From assembly GCA_937897265.1 (NCBI GenBank), contig CALCPT010000070.1, positions 1-8,159 of the forward strand: 8,159 nucleotides of DNA, read 5' to 3'. The translations under genes were made by a program, and so were the position numbers. The DNA comes from an uncultured Alcaligenaceae bacterium (lineage in GTDB: Bacteria > Pseudomonadota > Gammaproteobacteria > Burkholderiales > Burkholderiaceae_B). Position 1 is the first letter of the stretch. Each line of letters begins with the position of its first letter. Below the pieces are notes generated by a model. It did not search any database and was not told the DNA's origin. It saw only the letters and a program-made list of their open reading frames with translations. Below are positions 1 to 6,698 of this stretch, in pieces.

Positions 1-68
1 CTGCTGCGCTCGAGCCACTCACGCAGGCCCCGGTCGCGGACGTGGTGGCTGTGCAGGTGAGCGCATGA
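1..68 (+). CDS. C-terminal tail of an unidentified protein (partial, 5' end outside window)
   Basis: Reading the third frame gives an open tail of 21 residues ending in VVAVQVSA and a TGA at 66-68. This stop overlaps the ATG of the next gene as ATGA, the usual arrangement of translationally coupled operon genes, and that overlap is the main reason to believe this frame is coding. The strip is GC-rich like the two genes that follow. Too little remains to assign a family or function. The frame of the following gene is also open back to the window edge, so an alternative is a longer N-terminus for that gene. Confidence 0.5.
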   Translation, partial: AALEPLTQAPVADVVAVQVSA

Positions 69-301
69 CGCCGGCCCAGACGCTCGCCGAGCTCGCGGTG
101 CTGGCGCAATCGACGGCGGCACCTGCGCCGTCACCCTGCATTTCGGTCTGCCGCATGGACGCGGCTTCGGGCCTGTGCCAGGGTTGCTACCGCACCATCG
201 ACGAGATCATCGCCTGGGGTCGCCAGAGCGACCGGGAGCACCGTGTCGTGTGGCAGAAGATCATGCACCGCGCCGGTCTTGTGCCGGCAGCTGCCTCTTG
301 A
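65..301 (+). CDS. DUF1289 domain-containing small cysteine-cluster protein
   Basis: This 78-residue protein has an Ala/Pro-rich leader (residues 1-24) and then a DUF1289 core: PCISVCRMD, a GLCQGCYRT element and an acidic-aromatic stretch with DEIIAWGR. The four cysteines C25, C29, C38 and C41 form a CxxxC-x8-CxxC pattern that suggests a metal or Fe-S site. That is inference, since the family has no established function. The ATG at 65 overlaps the stop of the preceding frame, and an AGGTG-like ribosome binding site lies at about 55-59. The length fits the family. It is followed 12 nt later by an isomerase fragment on the same strand, so the three left-hand genes were probably one transcription unit. 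Confidence 0.85.
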   Translation: MTPAQTLAELAVLAQSTAAPAPSPCISVCRMDAASGLCQGCYRTIDEIIAWGRQSDREHRVVWQKIMHRAGLVPAAAS

Positions 302-313
302 GTGGTCACCCCC

Positions 314-466
314 ATGAAGCACCTCACCTTCCATTTCGATCTGATCTCCCCGTTCGCCTACCTGCACCTGCAGCGCTTTTCCGGGCTGCCGGCGGACCTC
401 GCCATCGACTACAAGCCGGTGCTCTTTGCCGGCCTGCTCAAATGGCTGGCCAAGGGCAAGCCCTGA
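314..466 (+). pseudogene. Truncated 2-hydroxychromene-2-carboxylate isomerase (N-terminal fragment)
   Basis: The 50-codon frame starts MKHLTFHFDLISPFAYLH and continues to DYKPVLFAGLL, the N-terminus of the DsbA-like, glutathione-dependent 2-hydroxychromene-2-carboxylate isomerases of aromatic catabolism. The FDxxSPFAY strand-turn holds the conserved serine of the glutathione site (Ser12 here). Family members are around 200 residues, so three quarters are missing. Recognisable similarity fades after about residue 43 (near nt 442), and the frame closes at a TGA at 464-466, only 7 nt before the convergent orn gene ends. No insertion sequence is visible at the break. The fragment cannot fold as a thioredoxin-like isomerase. 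It is either a pseudogene remnant or one side of a misjoined contig. It is not in the track because it is short. Confidence 0.8.
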
Positions 467-471
467 TTACC

Positions 472-486
472 CCTCAACCCTTGAGG
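472..486. other. Small inverted repeat over the orn stop codon
   Basis: CCTCAA and TTGAGG pair around a 3-nt CCC loop, and on the minus strand the hairpin includes the TGA of orn. No run of T residues follows on either strand, so it is not a convincing intrinsic terminator. It could still slow decay from the 3' end of the orn transcript. It lies just right of the composition break. Confidence 0.3.
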
Positions 487-1064
487 AAATGCTCGCGGTA
501 ATACTTGAGTTCGTCGATCGACTCATAAATATCTGCCAGGGCTTCGTGCTTGCTGTGCTTTTCAAAGCCTTTCAATAACTCGGGCTTCCAGCGCCGTGCA
601 AGTTCTTTTATTGTGCTGACATCAATTGTGCGATAGTGAAAAAATTGCTCAAGCTTGGGCATGTAATTAAACATAAACCGTCGGTCTTGACTGACCGTAT
701 TGCCACAGAGCGGTGACTTACCCGCAGGCACGTATTGCGCCATAAAAGCAATTAACTGTTCTTCGACTGCAGACTCTGTCAGCACTGAGGCTTTGACCCG
801 CTCAACCAGGCCACTTTTGCCGTGGGTGGATTTATTCCAGCTATCCATCGCATCAAGCAAACTATCGGGCTGGTGCACGACCAGTACCGGGCCTTCGGCC
901 ACGATGGTCAGATCGGGCTCAGTAATCACTACGGCAACCTCAATAATGCGCTCTTTTTCGGGATCCAGCCCTGTCATTTCCATATCAAGCCAAACCAAGC
1001 GAAACTCATTTGGGTGGGACTTGGTAGTTTGCTTTGTTGCAGCCTGAGCGCGAGTGTTAGCCAT
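474..1064 (-). CDS. orn: Oligoribonuclease (3'-5' exoribonuclease, DEDDh family)
   Basis: Orn degrades RNA fragments of two to a few nucleotides to mononucleotides in the cytoplasm, including pGpG from cyclic-di-GMP turnover. The 196-residue product carries all DEDDh residues: D27 and E29 in [11 protein letters not shown]127 in [12 protein letters not shown], and H173 and D178 in [11 protein letters not shown]. The spacing of 100 residues between the first and second Asp and 51 to the last matches E. coli Orn (D12, D112, D163), with a 15-residue N-terminal extension. I chose the ATG at 1064 (MANTRAQ), with a weak GGA ribosome site 8 nt upstream. An upstream start at 1115 is possible but would run through the divergent promoter region. 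The gene is divergent from the M48 protease gene and ends 7 nt from the truncated isomerase. Confidence 0.95.
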   Translation of the reverse strand: MANTRAQAATKQTTKSHPNEFRLVWLDMEMTGLDPEKERIIEVAVVITEPDLTIVAEGPVLVVHQPDSLLDAMDSWNKSTHGKSGLVERVKASVLTESAVEEQLIAFMAQYVPAGKSPLCGNTVSQDRRFMFNYMPKLEQFFHYRTIDVSTIKELARRWKPELLKGFEKHSKHEALADIYESIDELKYYREHFLKG

Positions 1065-1069
1065 ATAAT
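1064..1069 (+). promoter_or_regulatory. Candidate -10 element for the M48 protease-rsgA unit
   Basis: A perfect TATAAT lies on the plus strand across the first base of the orn start codon. No good -35 was found at 16-18 nt: TTGCAG at 1037-1042 is 21 nt away. Transcription would begin near 1076, leaving a leader of nearly 50 nt before the preferred ATG at 1124. This is a motif match only. Confidence 0.35.
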
Positions 1070-1101
1070 CAATCCGTTTAAACCGTGATTTTCTCACACA
1101 C

Positions 1102-1113
1102 GGCCACGTGGCC
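1102..1113. promoter_or_regulatory. Perfect 12-bp palindrome in the orn / M48 divergent gap
   Basis: GGCCACGTGGCC is its own reverse complement and sits in the 59-bp gap between the orn start at 1064 and the preferred protease start at 1124. It could be a dimeric regulator site or, in the protease leader RNA, a short hairpin of 4 bp with a 4-nt loop close to the start codon. No regulator is identified. If the protease actually starts at the GTG at 1085, the palindrome is coding. Confidence 0.35.
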
Positions 1114-1123
1114 AACAGGTCTT

Positions 1124-2368
1124 ATGCTGACACTCTTATTTGTTGTTTTTTTGCTCGCCATGGTTGGTGTGCGTCTATGGCTCGCCACTCGCCAAATACG
1201 CCATGTGATGTCGCATCGGGCTGAGGTACCTGCCGAGTTCGCGACTCGCATTGGCTTGGCAAGTCACCAAAAGGCGGCAGACTACACAACGGCGCGAGTA
1301 CGCTTAGGCATGCTTGAGTTGGTGTTTGATGCGGCGGTGTTAGTGGGTTTAACCTTGTTAGGTGGCTTGCAAACCATTGATCTTTGGGTCAGTTCGCTCA
1401 CCACCCACGACTTGTTCAGGCAGGTGTTACTGATCGTGGTCGTTAGCGTACTGCTTGGCGTACTTGGTATGCCCTTCTCGATTTATCGTCAATTTAAGCT
1501 TGAGGCCAAGTTTGGCTTTAACCGCATGACCCCGAGGTTGTTTGTCAGCGATTTGCTCAAAGGGCTTTTGCTCGGCTTGGCCTTGGGGCTCCCCCTACTG
1601 GCCGCGGTGTTATGGTTGATGGCCGAGGCCGGCACCTATTGGTGGCTTTGGGCTTGGGGGCTCTGGTCCGGCTTCAATCTGCTGGTGCTGTTTATTTTTC
1701 CGACCTGGATTGCACCATTTTTTAATAAGTTCACACCACTGACTGACGAAACACTTGCCAGCAGTATTCGTGCCCTAGCCGACCGTTGCGGCTTTGCGCT
1801 CAATGGCTTGTTTGTGATGGATGGGTCGAAGCGCTCGGCGCATGGCAACGCCTATTTCACGGGCTTTGGTAAAGCGCGCCGCATCGTGTTCTTTGACACC
1901 TTACTCGCACGCCTGACACCTGACGAGATCATTGCTGTGTTAGCGCACGAACTCGGGCACTTTAAGCACAAGCATATCCTGAAGCGACTCGTCTTCAGTT
2001 TTGCAGGCGCCTTGTTCTTCTTTGCGATCTTGGGTTGGATCGCCCAACAGAGTTGGTTTTACACCGATCTAGGCGTGATCCCCCAGTTAGGCGGACGTAA
2101 CGATGGCATGGCCTTGTTGCTGTTTTTTATGGTGATCCCTGTCTTCACCTTTGCCTTAACGCCATTGTTTAGCTGGTTTTCTCGCAAAGACGAGTTCGAA
2201 GCCGATCACTTTGCAACTCAGCAAAGCTCGGCCGAGCAACTGGTTTCGGCTCTGGTCAAACTGGTAGATGACAACGCCTCCACACTGACGCCAGACCCCG
2301 TCCACTCGGCCTTTTATGACAGTCATCCGCCCGTGTCGATTCGTATCCGGCATTTGCTTGCGTCATGA
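1124..2368 (+). CDS. M48 family zinc metallopeptidase, Ste24/CAAX-protease-like membrane protein
   Basis: This is an integral membrane zinc protease of 414 residues, close to the usual length of bacterial Ste24-like M48 proteins. Zinc site: HELGH at residues 275-279, with the third ligand a Glu in DEFEAD (about 357). The family's C-terminal DNAS..LTPDP and SHPPVSIR motifs follow. About seven hydrophobic segments are visible, near 2-20, 63-82, 98-118, 142-167, 173-193, 289-309 and 328-350. Bacterial members are thought to act in membrane protein quality control; the substrate here is unknown. I prefer ATG 1124 (MLTLLFVVFLL) because the membrane helix begins there and an AGG sits 4 nt upstream. 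GTG 1085 would add 13 residues without a ribosome site. The stop overlaps the rsgA start as ATGA, so the two are likely coupled. It differs from HtpX by its longer N-terminal membrane region. Confidence 0.93.
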   Translation: MLTLLFVVFLLAMVGVRLWLATRQIRHVMSHRAEVPAEFATRIGLASHQKAADYTTARVRLGMLELVFDAAVLVGLTLLGGLQTIDLWVSSLTTHDLFRQVLLIVVVSVLLGVLGMPFSIYRQFKLEAKFGFNRMTPRLFVSDLLKGLLLGLALGLPLLAAVLWLMAEAGTYWWLWAWGLWSGFNLLVLFIFPTWIAPFFNKFTPLTDETLASSIRALADRCGFALNGLFVMDGSKRSAHGNAYFTGFGKARRIVFFDTLLARLTPDEIIAVLAHELGHFKHKHILKRLVFSFAGALFFFAILGWIAQQSWFYTDLGVIPQLGGRNDGMALLLFFMVIPVFTFALTPLFSWFSRKDEFEADHFATQQSSAEQLVSALVKLVDDNASTLTPDPVHSAFYDSHPPVSIRIRHLLAS

Positions 2369-3264
2369 CTGAACGCACGCAGGGGCGCGTCATTGCAGCA
2401 CACGGCCGACACTACACGGTCGAGCTGCAAGACCAGTCTCTGATCAAGTGCTTTCCGCGCGGTAAAAAAAATGAGGCGACGGTGGGCGACTATGTTGAAC
2501 TCACCAGGCAAGGCTTAGACGAAGGTTCGCTTGAGTCTGTCTTGCCGCGTAAAAATTTATTATTCAGATCAGATGAAAATCGTAGCAAGCAGTTTGCGGC
2601 CAACGTCGACCAACTGTTACTTGTGATCGCGGTAGCCCCCGCGTTTTCAGACGACCTGCTGGGTCGTGCGCTTGCCGGCGCTTGGTCTGCCGGCATCACC
2701 CCAATCATCTTGCTCAATAAAGTGGATCTGCTAGACGGCTTACCCGCCGCGCGCGCGAAGCTTGCGCCCTTTTACAAGCTAGGCGTCAAAATCATTGATA
2801 TCTGTGCAAAGGACACTGCGCAAGTGATGTCGACCATTTTGCCCTTGCTAACGGGGCAAACCTCGTTGCTGTTGGGGCAAAGCGCGATGGGCAAATCCAC
2901 CTTGCTCAATACGTTGGTGCCTTTGGCCTTGGCTGCCACACGCGAGCACTCGGTGGCACTCGGTGCAGGCAAACACACCACCACAAGTACCCGTCTTTAT
3001 CATCTGCCAGAGGCCGGGGGGGATTTGATAGATTCGCCCGGCTTTCAAGGGTTTGGTCTGCTGCATCTTGACCGTGAAGAGATCGAGCGAGGGTTTCCTG
3101 AGTTCGACGCGCATATCCCCGAATGTCGTTTTTATAACTGCACGCATCAACGCGAACCGAACTGCGGAGTGCTTGCCGCGTTAGCGCGCAACGAAATCGA
3201 CGCTGGTCGCCATGCGTTGTACGTCAGGCTCGTTCAAGCCAAAGCGGCGCACGAGTCTTACTGA
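2365..3264 (+). CDS. rsgA: Ribosome small subunit-dependent GTPase A
   Basis: RsgA is a circularly permuted GTPase that binds immature 30S subunits and checks late assembly around the decoding centre. The 299 residues show an N-terminal OB fold (about 1-66, ending PRKNLLFRSD), then the permuted GTPase order: G4 NKVD at 118-121, G1 P-loop GQSAMGKS at 171-178, switch I HTTTSTR at 204-210 and G3 DSPGF at 223-227. A C-terminal zinc site follows with C254, C259, H261 and C267. The P-loop has Ala174 where the family usually has Gly, a small variation that keeps the GKS. The start is fixed by the ATGA overlap with the protease gene, which implies coupled translation. The length fits somewhat compact members of the family. 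No terminator with a T-run follows. Confidence 0.96.
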   Translation: MTERTQGRVIAAHGRHYTVELQDQSLIKCFPRGKKNEATVGDYVELTRQGLDEGSLESVLPRKNLLFRSDENRSKQFAANVDQLLLVIAVAPAFSDDLLGRALAGAWSAGITPIILLNKVDLLDGLPAARAKLAPFYKLGVKIIDICAKDTAQVMSTILPLLTGQTSLLLGQSAMGKSTLLNTLVPLALAATREHSVALGAGKHTTTSTRLYHLPEAGGDLIDSPGFQGFGLLHLDREEIERGFPEFDAHIPECRFYNCTHQREPNCGVLAALARNEIDAGRHALYVRLVQAKAAHESY

Positions 3265-3334
3265 GGTTTGAATCACACCGTCGACTCAGTCTCACTAGAG
3301 GCCGCTTGAAGGTTTTGCGTCTACTGATCTCACA

Positions 3335-3353
3335 CAGGCGCTCACGCGACCTG
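3335..3353. terminator. Possible weak bidirectional hairpin between rsgA and nudL
   Basis: In the 106-bp gap between the convergent rsgA and nudL, CAGG-CGC pairs with GCG-CCTG around a TCAC loop with one bulged A. This gives a 7-bp stem usable on both strands. Neither side is followed by a T-run, so it falls short of a standard intrinsic terminator. The rest of the gap shows nothing recognisable. Confidence 0.3.
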
Positions 3354-3370
3354 CGTTCACACAACGGCGT

Positions 3371-4105
3371 TCAACTCTCGGCAGCTGCCTCGGACAACAC
3401 CTGACACAGCCCAAGCAACATCGCCGCCGTGGCACCCCAAATAAAAAACTGGTTATAGGGGATCGAGTAAAACTGTCGTAACCCGCCATCGGGCAAATGC
3501 GCCTGATGAAAACGGTAATTCGCCGGGTCGGTCAAAAACGCTAACGGCACTTCAAATACTTCGGCGACCTCAAACTCATCGGGGGCCAAGGTAAAGCCTG
3601 GGCGCACTAAGGCGGTCACCGGATTAATGGCGAACCCAGAACCAGTGATGTACCGCGGCAAGCCGCCCAAGCACTCAATGTGCTCACGCATCAAGCCCGT
3701 TTCCTCTTCGGTCTCACGTAATGCGGTGTCCTGTACGTCGACATCACTAGCCTCGCAACGCCCACCTGGAAAACTGATCTGCCCTGCATGATCGTTTAAG
3801 TGAGCCGTGCGCTGGGTTAACAGCACCGCCAAGCCCTCGGGACGCATCACGATTGGGACTAAGACTGCTGCTTCAACGGGGGTGCCCTCACGTCCCGGCA
3901 TACGCCGCAACGACTCATTTGGGATATCGAGCGGACGTTCAATATTTTCAGACAAGACCGTGCGCAACCAAGCAGGATTTAAGTGTTTAGCAGGAACCGG
4001 CCCAAACTTCAAAGACGAGGGTACCCAGGGTTGGGTCATCGGATCAAAGGAGGGTCGAGTCGGTGGACGGCGAACGCGCGGGCTTTCAGGAGGTGTGGCA
4101 GACAT
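3371..4105 (-). CDS. CoA pyrophosphatase (Nudix hydrolase, NudL-like)
   Basis: The family hydrolyses CoA and its derivatives to 3',5'-ADP and acyl- or phosphopantetheine, a route for CoA turnover or clean-up. The 244 residues show the CoA-Nudix signature LLTQRTAHLNDHAGQISF (95-112) running into FPGG, then the Nudix helix TALRETEEETGL (127-138) with metal-binding E131, E134 and E135. The PRYITGSGFAINPVTALV segment near 150-167 is also typical of the group. The ATG at 4105 is preferred because RPSFDP (17-22), which I recall as conserved in related proteins, precedes the next Met at residue 23. The ribosome site is poor: an AGGAG lies 30 nt upstream, in front of a small overlapping reading frame. 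The gene is convergent with rsgA and divergent from the amidohydrolase gene. Confidence 0.93.
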   Translation of the reverse strand: MSATPPESPRVRRPPTRPSFDPMTQPWVPSSLKFGPVPAKHLNPAWLRTVLSENIERPLDIPNESLRRMPGREGTPVEAAVLVPIVMRPEGLAVLLTQRTAHLNDHAGQISFPGGRCEASDVDVQDTALRETEEETGLMREHIECLGGLPRYITGSGFAINPVTALVRPGFTLAPDEFEVAEVFEVPLAFLTDPANYRFHQAHLPDGGLRQFYSIPYNQFFIWGATAAMLLGLCQVLSEAAAES

Positions 4106-4165
4106 AACAGCGAATTATTTCCATGCAAAGATTGACTCCTTTTTAACCGAAAGTTCTGCCGCTTG

Positions 4166-4174
4166 TGGAATAAT
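4166..4174 (+). promoter_or_regulatory. Candidate extended -10 promoter for the amidohydrolase-liv operon
   Basis: TGGAATAAT combines an extended TGn with a -10 hexamer matching TATAAT at five of six positions. It sits 37 nt before the ATG at 4212, in the 106-bp gap with the divergent nudL. No fitting -35 is present at 16-18 nt; TTGACT at 4132-4137 is 31 nt away. Start would be near 4181. The match is by eye only. Confidence 0.35.
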
Positions 4175-4211
4175 CGGGCTTACCCCTAGCGATCACCCTT
4201 AAAAGCCCAAT

Positions 4212-5441
4212 ATGAACAACTTATTGATTCAAGGCGGTAACGTCCTTGACGTCGTAAATCTGACCCTCGCGCCTGCCGACGTGTTGGTGCAAGACGGCCA
4301 CATTACGCAGATCGGCCCTAAACTGACAGCCCCCGTTGGCGCTCACATTATTGACGCAAAAGGGAAAACAGTGATGCCGGGCATGATCGACTGTCACACA
4401 CACATTGTGGCCTCGCAACTAAACCTGGGCTTAAATGCCAATCTGCCTAACGCCTTGGCCACGCTACGGGCTGTGCCGATTTTGGCTGGCATCCTGATGC
4501 GCGGCTTTACCACGGTGCGCGATGCAGGCGGGGCCGACTGGGCGCTGTCTGAGGCCACGCGTACCGACATCGTTGACGGCCCACGTATCTTTCTGGCTGG
4601 TCGAGCGCTGTCGCAAACCGGCGGACACGGCGACTTCAGAGCACGCAACGATATTCTTGACCCTTGTGCCTGCGTGCAAAAAGTCGGCAATATCGGACGC
4701 GTGGTCGACGGTGTCGATAACGTGCGCTTGGCGGTTCGCGAAGAAATTCAAAAAGGTGCCACACAGATCAAAATCATGGCCTCAGGCGGTGTTGCTTCGC
4801 CCAATGATCCAATCCACTTCTTGGGCTACTCAGAAGCCGAAATCCGCGCCATCGTTGAAGAGGCGTCAAACGCGGGCACCTACGTCATGGGTCACGCCTA
4901 CACGCCACAAGCCATTACCCGAGCCGTGCAATTCGGCGTTCGCACCATCGAACACGGCAACTTGGTGGATGCCGCGACGGCTCAAGTCATGCACGATCAC
5001 CAAGCCTTCATGGTGCCCACCCTGATTACCTACGAGGCGTTAGCCAACGAAGGGCTCGGGCTTGGGTTTCCGCCTGAGTCAGTCGCCAAGATTGAAGCTG
5101 TGCGGGGCGATGGCAAAAAAGCGCTCGAAATCTTAGCAAAAGCTGGCGTCAAGATGGGCCTGGGCACAGACCTGCTCGGCGCGTTACATCGCCATCAATC
5201 TGAAGAGTTGAAGTTGCGCGCAGATATTCTGGGCAATGGCATGACAATTCAACAGGCGACGTTAGTTGGCGCTGAAATCATCAGAATGACCGACAAACTA
5301 GGCGTGGTCAAAGTCGGTGCAATTGCGGACCTGTTGGTGGTGGATGGCAACCCGCTCACCGACATTAGCTGCTTGCTGGGCCAAGGTGATCACATTGAAG
5401 TCATCATTAAAGATGGCAAAACCTACAAAACTTCACTTTAA
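4212..5441 (+). CDS. Metal-dependent amidohydrolase, COG1228 type (prolidase-like / Xaa-Pro dipeptidase-like)
   Basis: This 409-residue amidohydrolase-superfamily enzyme has a binuclear metal site: H62 and H64 in IDCHTHI, K187 in IKIMASGG (probably the carboxylated bridging lysine), H228 in GHAYT, H248 in IEHGN and catalytic D320 in GTDLLG. A small beta domain (1-55 and about 370-409, with ADLLVVDGNPL) frames the TIM barrel. Motifs ALSQTGGHGD, GGVASPNDP and LLGQGDHI strongly recall the characterised COG1228 prolidases Sgx9260b/c, which act on Xaa-Pro dipeptides and N-acyl-prolines. This resemblance is from memory, and the substrate here remains inferred. There is no signal peptide, so it is cytoplasmic. 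The ATG at 4212 has no clear Shine-Dalgarno site. It lies 18 nt before a Liv-type binding protein gene, suggesting it processes an imported compound. Imidazolonepropionase is less likely because of the overall motif set. Confidence 0.9.
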   Translation: MNNLLIQGGNVLDVVNLTLAPADVLVQDGHITQIGPKLTAPVGAHIIDAKGKTVMPGMIDCHTHIVASQLNLGLNANLPNALATLRAVPILAGILMRGFTTVRDAGGADWALSEATRTDIVDGPRIFLAGRALSQTGGHGDFRARNDILDPCACVQKVGNIGRVVDGVDNVRLAVREEIQKGATQIKIMASGGVASPNDPIHFLGYSEAEIRAIVEEASNAGTYVMGHAYTPQAITRAVQFGVRTIEHGNLVDAATAQVMHDHQAFMVPTLITYEALANEGLGLGFPPESVAKIEAVRGDGKKALEILAKAGVKMGLGTDLLGALHRHQSEELKLRADILGNGMTIQQATLVGAEIIRMTDKLGVVKVGAIADLLVVDGNPLTDISCLLGQGDHIEVIIKDGKTYKTSL

Positions 5442-5446
5442 TTTTT

Positions 5447-5452
5447 CGGAGA
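5447..5452 (+). promoter_or_regulatory. Ribosome binding site of the binding-protein gene
   Basis: CGGAGA lies in the 18-nt gap after the amidohydrolase stop, with GGAG ending 8 nt before the ATG at 5460. It is the clearest Shine-Dalgarno site of the operon, in keeping with the high expression usually needed for periplasmic binding proteins. Confidence 0.6.
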
Positions 5453-5459
5453 CCGCAAC

Positions 5460-6686
5460 ATGAATCGTAGAAACCTACTGAAACTGTCAGCCACGAGCGC
5501 AGCGTTGCAAATGTTGCCCGGCTTGGCACTGGCTCAGGCGAGCGGCGTATTTAAGGTTGGCAGTCTTTGCCCTGTCACGGGTGCAGGCAGCCCCTATGGC
5601 CCTGGTATGCAACAAGCGATTCGCATGGCGGTTGATGAAATTAATGCAGCCGGTGGTGCAGGTGGCGTCAAACTCGAATTATTTACCGAAGACGGTCAGA
5701 CCAAGCCCGATGCCGCTGTCTTAGCTGCAAAGAAACTGATTGAAATTAACAAGGTTCAGGCGCTGTTGGGTACTTGGGCCTCGGGGGTCACGCTTGCCGT
5801 CATGCCTCTCACTGACGCCGCCAACATTATTCAAATGAACACCTCAGGTGCGCCAGCGATCTCGAATCTTGATACCAAAGATTTGGTCTGGCGCTACCAA
5901 GCCACTAACGATCGTTTCGGTCAAGCGTTTGCCGAGATTTGCAAAAAGAATGGTTATAAACGCCCCGCCACCATGGCCTTTAACAATGCTTCGGGCCTAG
6001 GCAACACGCAGGGCTTCACCAAGGCATGGGAGGCCGCGGGTGGCAAAGTGGTCGCCCATGTGACATACGAACCCAATCGGCCAAGCTATCGTAGCGAACT
6101 ACAAAAAATCCTCGATGCAAAGCCAGATGTCATTGTTACGGGCTCTTATTTGCCTGACTCGACTATTATTTTGCGCGAATGGTTTCAGTCTGGTGTGCCG
6201 GTCAAATGGATCATGCCGGGCTGGGCTGCAAACCCTGATCTGGTCAAGGCCTTAGGCAATGAAGTCTGTGAAGGCCTGATTTCGGTCGATAGCGTCTCAA
6301 ACGAAAAGAGCGCGTCTTACGCTCACTTCGATAAGATGTACACCAAGGCAACGGGCAAGGCAGGCTCTACCAACGTCTACGCCGCCATGACCTACGACAT
6401 GGCCATTGTGTTAGGGCTTGCTATCGAGGCCGCGGGCCCCGGCGCAACGGTCGCGCAAGTCAATGCAAAAATTCGTGAAGTCGGCAACCCAGGTGGGACC
6501 GCAGTCTATACGTTTGCCGAAGGTAAAGCGCTGCTGGCGAAAAAAGAAAAAATCAATTACGAGGGCGCCTCAAGCAAACTCGACTTTGATAAGTTTGGTG
6601 ATGTCACCCCTGACTTTGGCGTCTACGTCATCGAAAAAGGTGAGCTCGTGCGTCGCGATGTGGTATCAATCGCTTCCGGTGCATAA
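5460..6686 (+). CDS. Branched-chain amino acid-type ABC transporter substrate-binding protein (LivK-like)
   Basis: This is a periplasmic type I binding protein (Peripla_BP_6) of 408 residues that delivers ligand to LivHM. The N-terminus MNRRNLLKLSATSAAL is a twin-arginine-like signal (R3, R4, then NLLK), with a likely cut after ALA at 23-25. The mature protein opens FKVGSLCPVTGAGSPYGPGM, the first strand and ligand loop of the family, followed by the AVDEINAAGG helix and the DGQTKPDAAVLAAKKLI segment. The interdomain region TGSYLPDSTIILREW and a C-terminal lobe with MTYDMAIVLGLAIEAAG are as expected. Family ligands include branched-chain amino acids, amides, short peptides and aromatic acids, so ligand identity cannot be assigned. 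The neighbouring amidohydrolase suggests a cleavable amino-acid derivative. The livH homologue follows 12 nt after the stop. Confidence 0.92.
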   Translation: MNRRNLLKLSATSAALQMLPGLALAQASGVFKVGSLCPVTGAGSPYGPGMQQAIRMAVDEINAAGGAGGVKLELFTEDGQTKPDAAVLAAKKLIEINKVQALLGTWASGVTLAVMPLTDAANIIQMNTSGAPAISNLDTKDLVWRYQATNDRFGQAFAEICKKNGYKRPATMAFNNASGLGNTQGFTKAWEAAGGKVVAHVTYEPNRPSYRSELQKILDAKPDVIVTGSYLPDSTIILREWFQSGVPVKWIMPGWAANPDLVKALGNEVCEGLISVDSVSNEKSASYAHFDKMYTKATGKAGSTNVYAAMTYDMAIVLGLAIEAAGPGATVAQVNAKIREVGNPGGTAVYTFAEGKALLAKKEKINYEGASSKLDFDKFGDVTPDFGVYVIEKGELVRRDVVSIASGA

Positions 6687-6698
6687 GCTTGTAATGTT

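Noticed and set aside
1085..1123. GTG start at 1085 for the M48 protease, adding 13 residues.
   Set aside because: No ribosome site precedes it, the extension is not hydrophobic, and the first membrane helix starts right at the ATG at 1124.
3260..3290. ACTGAG and CTCAGT inverted repeat just after rsgA as a terminator.
   Set aside because: The stem is only 6 bp, the loop is 19 nt and no T-run follows.
4048..4055. AAGGAGGG on the plus strand resembling a strong ribosome binding site.
   Set aside because: No start codon with a sensible frame follows at the right distance, and it lies within nudL coding sequence on the other strand.
4132..4137. TTGACT as a -35 box for the amidohydrolase operon.
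   Set aside because: It lies 31 nt from the best -10 candidate, and nothing like a -10 lies 16-18 nt downstream of it.
3807..4202. A 131-codon plus-strand open frame opposite nudL.
   Set aside because: It lies antisense to a clear Nudix gene, its product has no recognisable motif, and its composition follows the opposite strand's codons.
4522..5025. A 167-codon open frame inside the amidohydrolase gene in another frame.
   Set aside because: It overlaps catalytic-motif coding sequence, and its product is rich in Arg, Pro and Ser with no family resemblance, as expected of a shadow.
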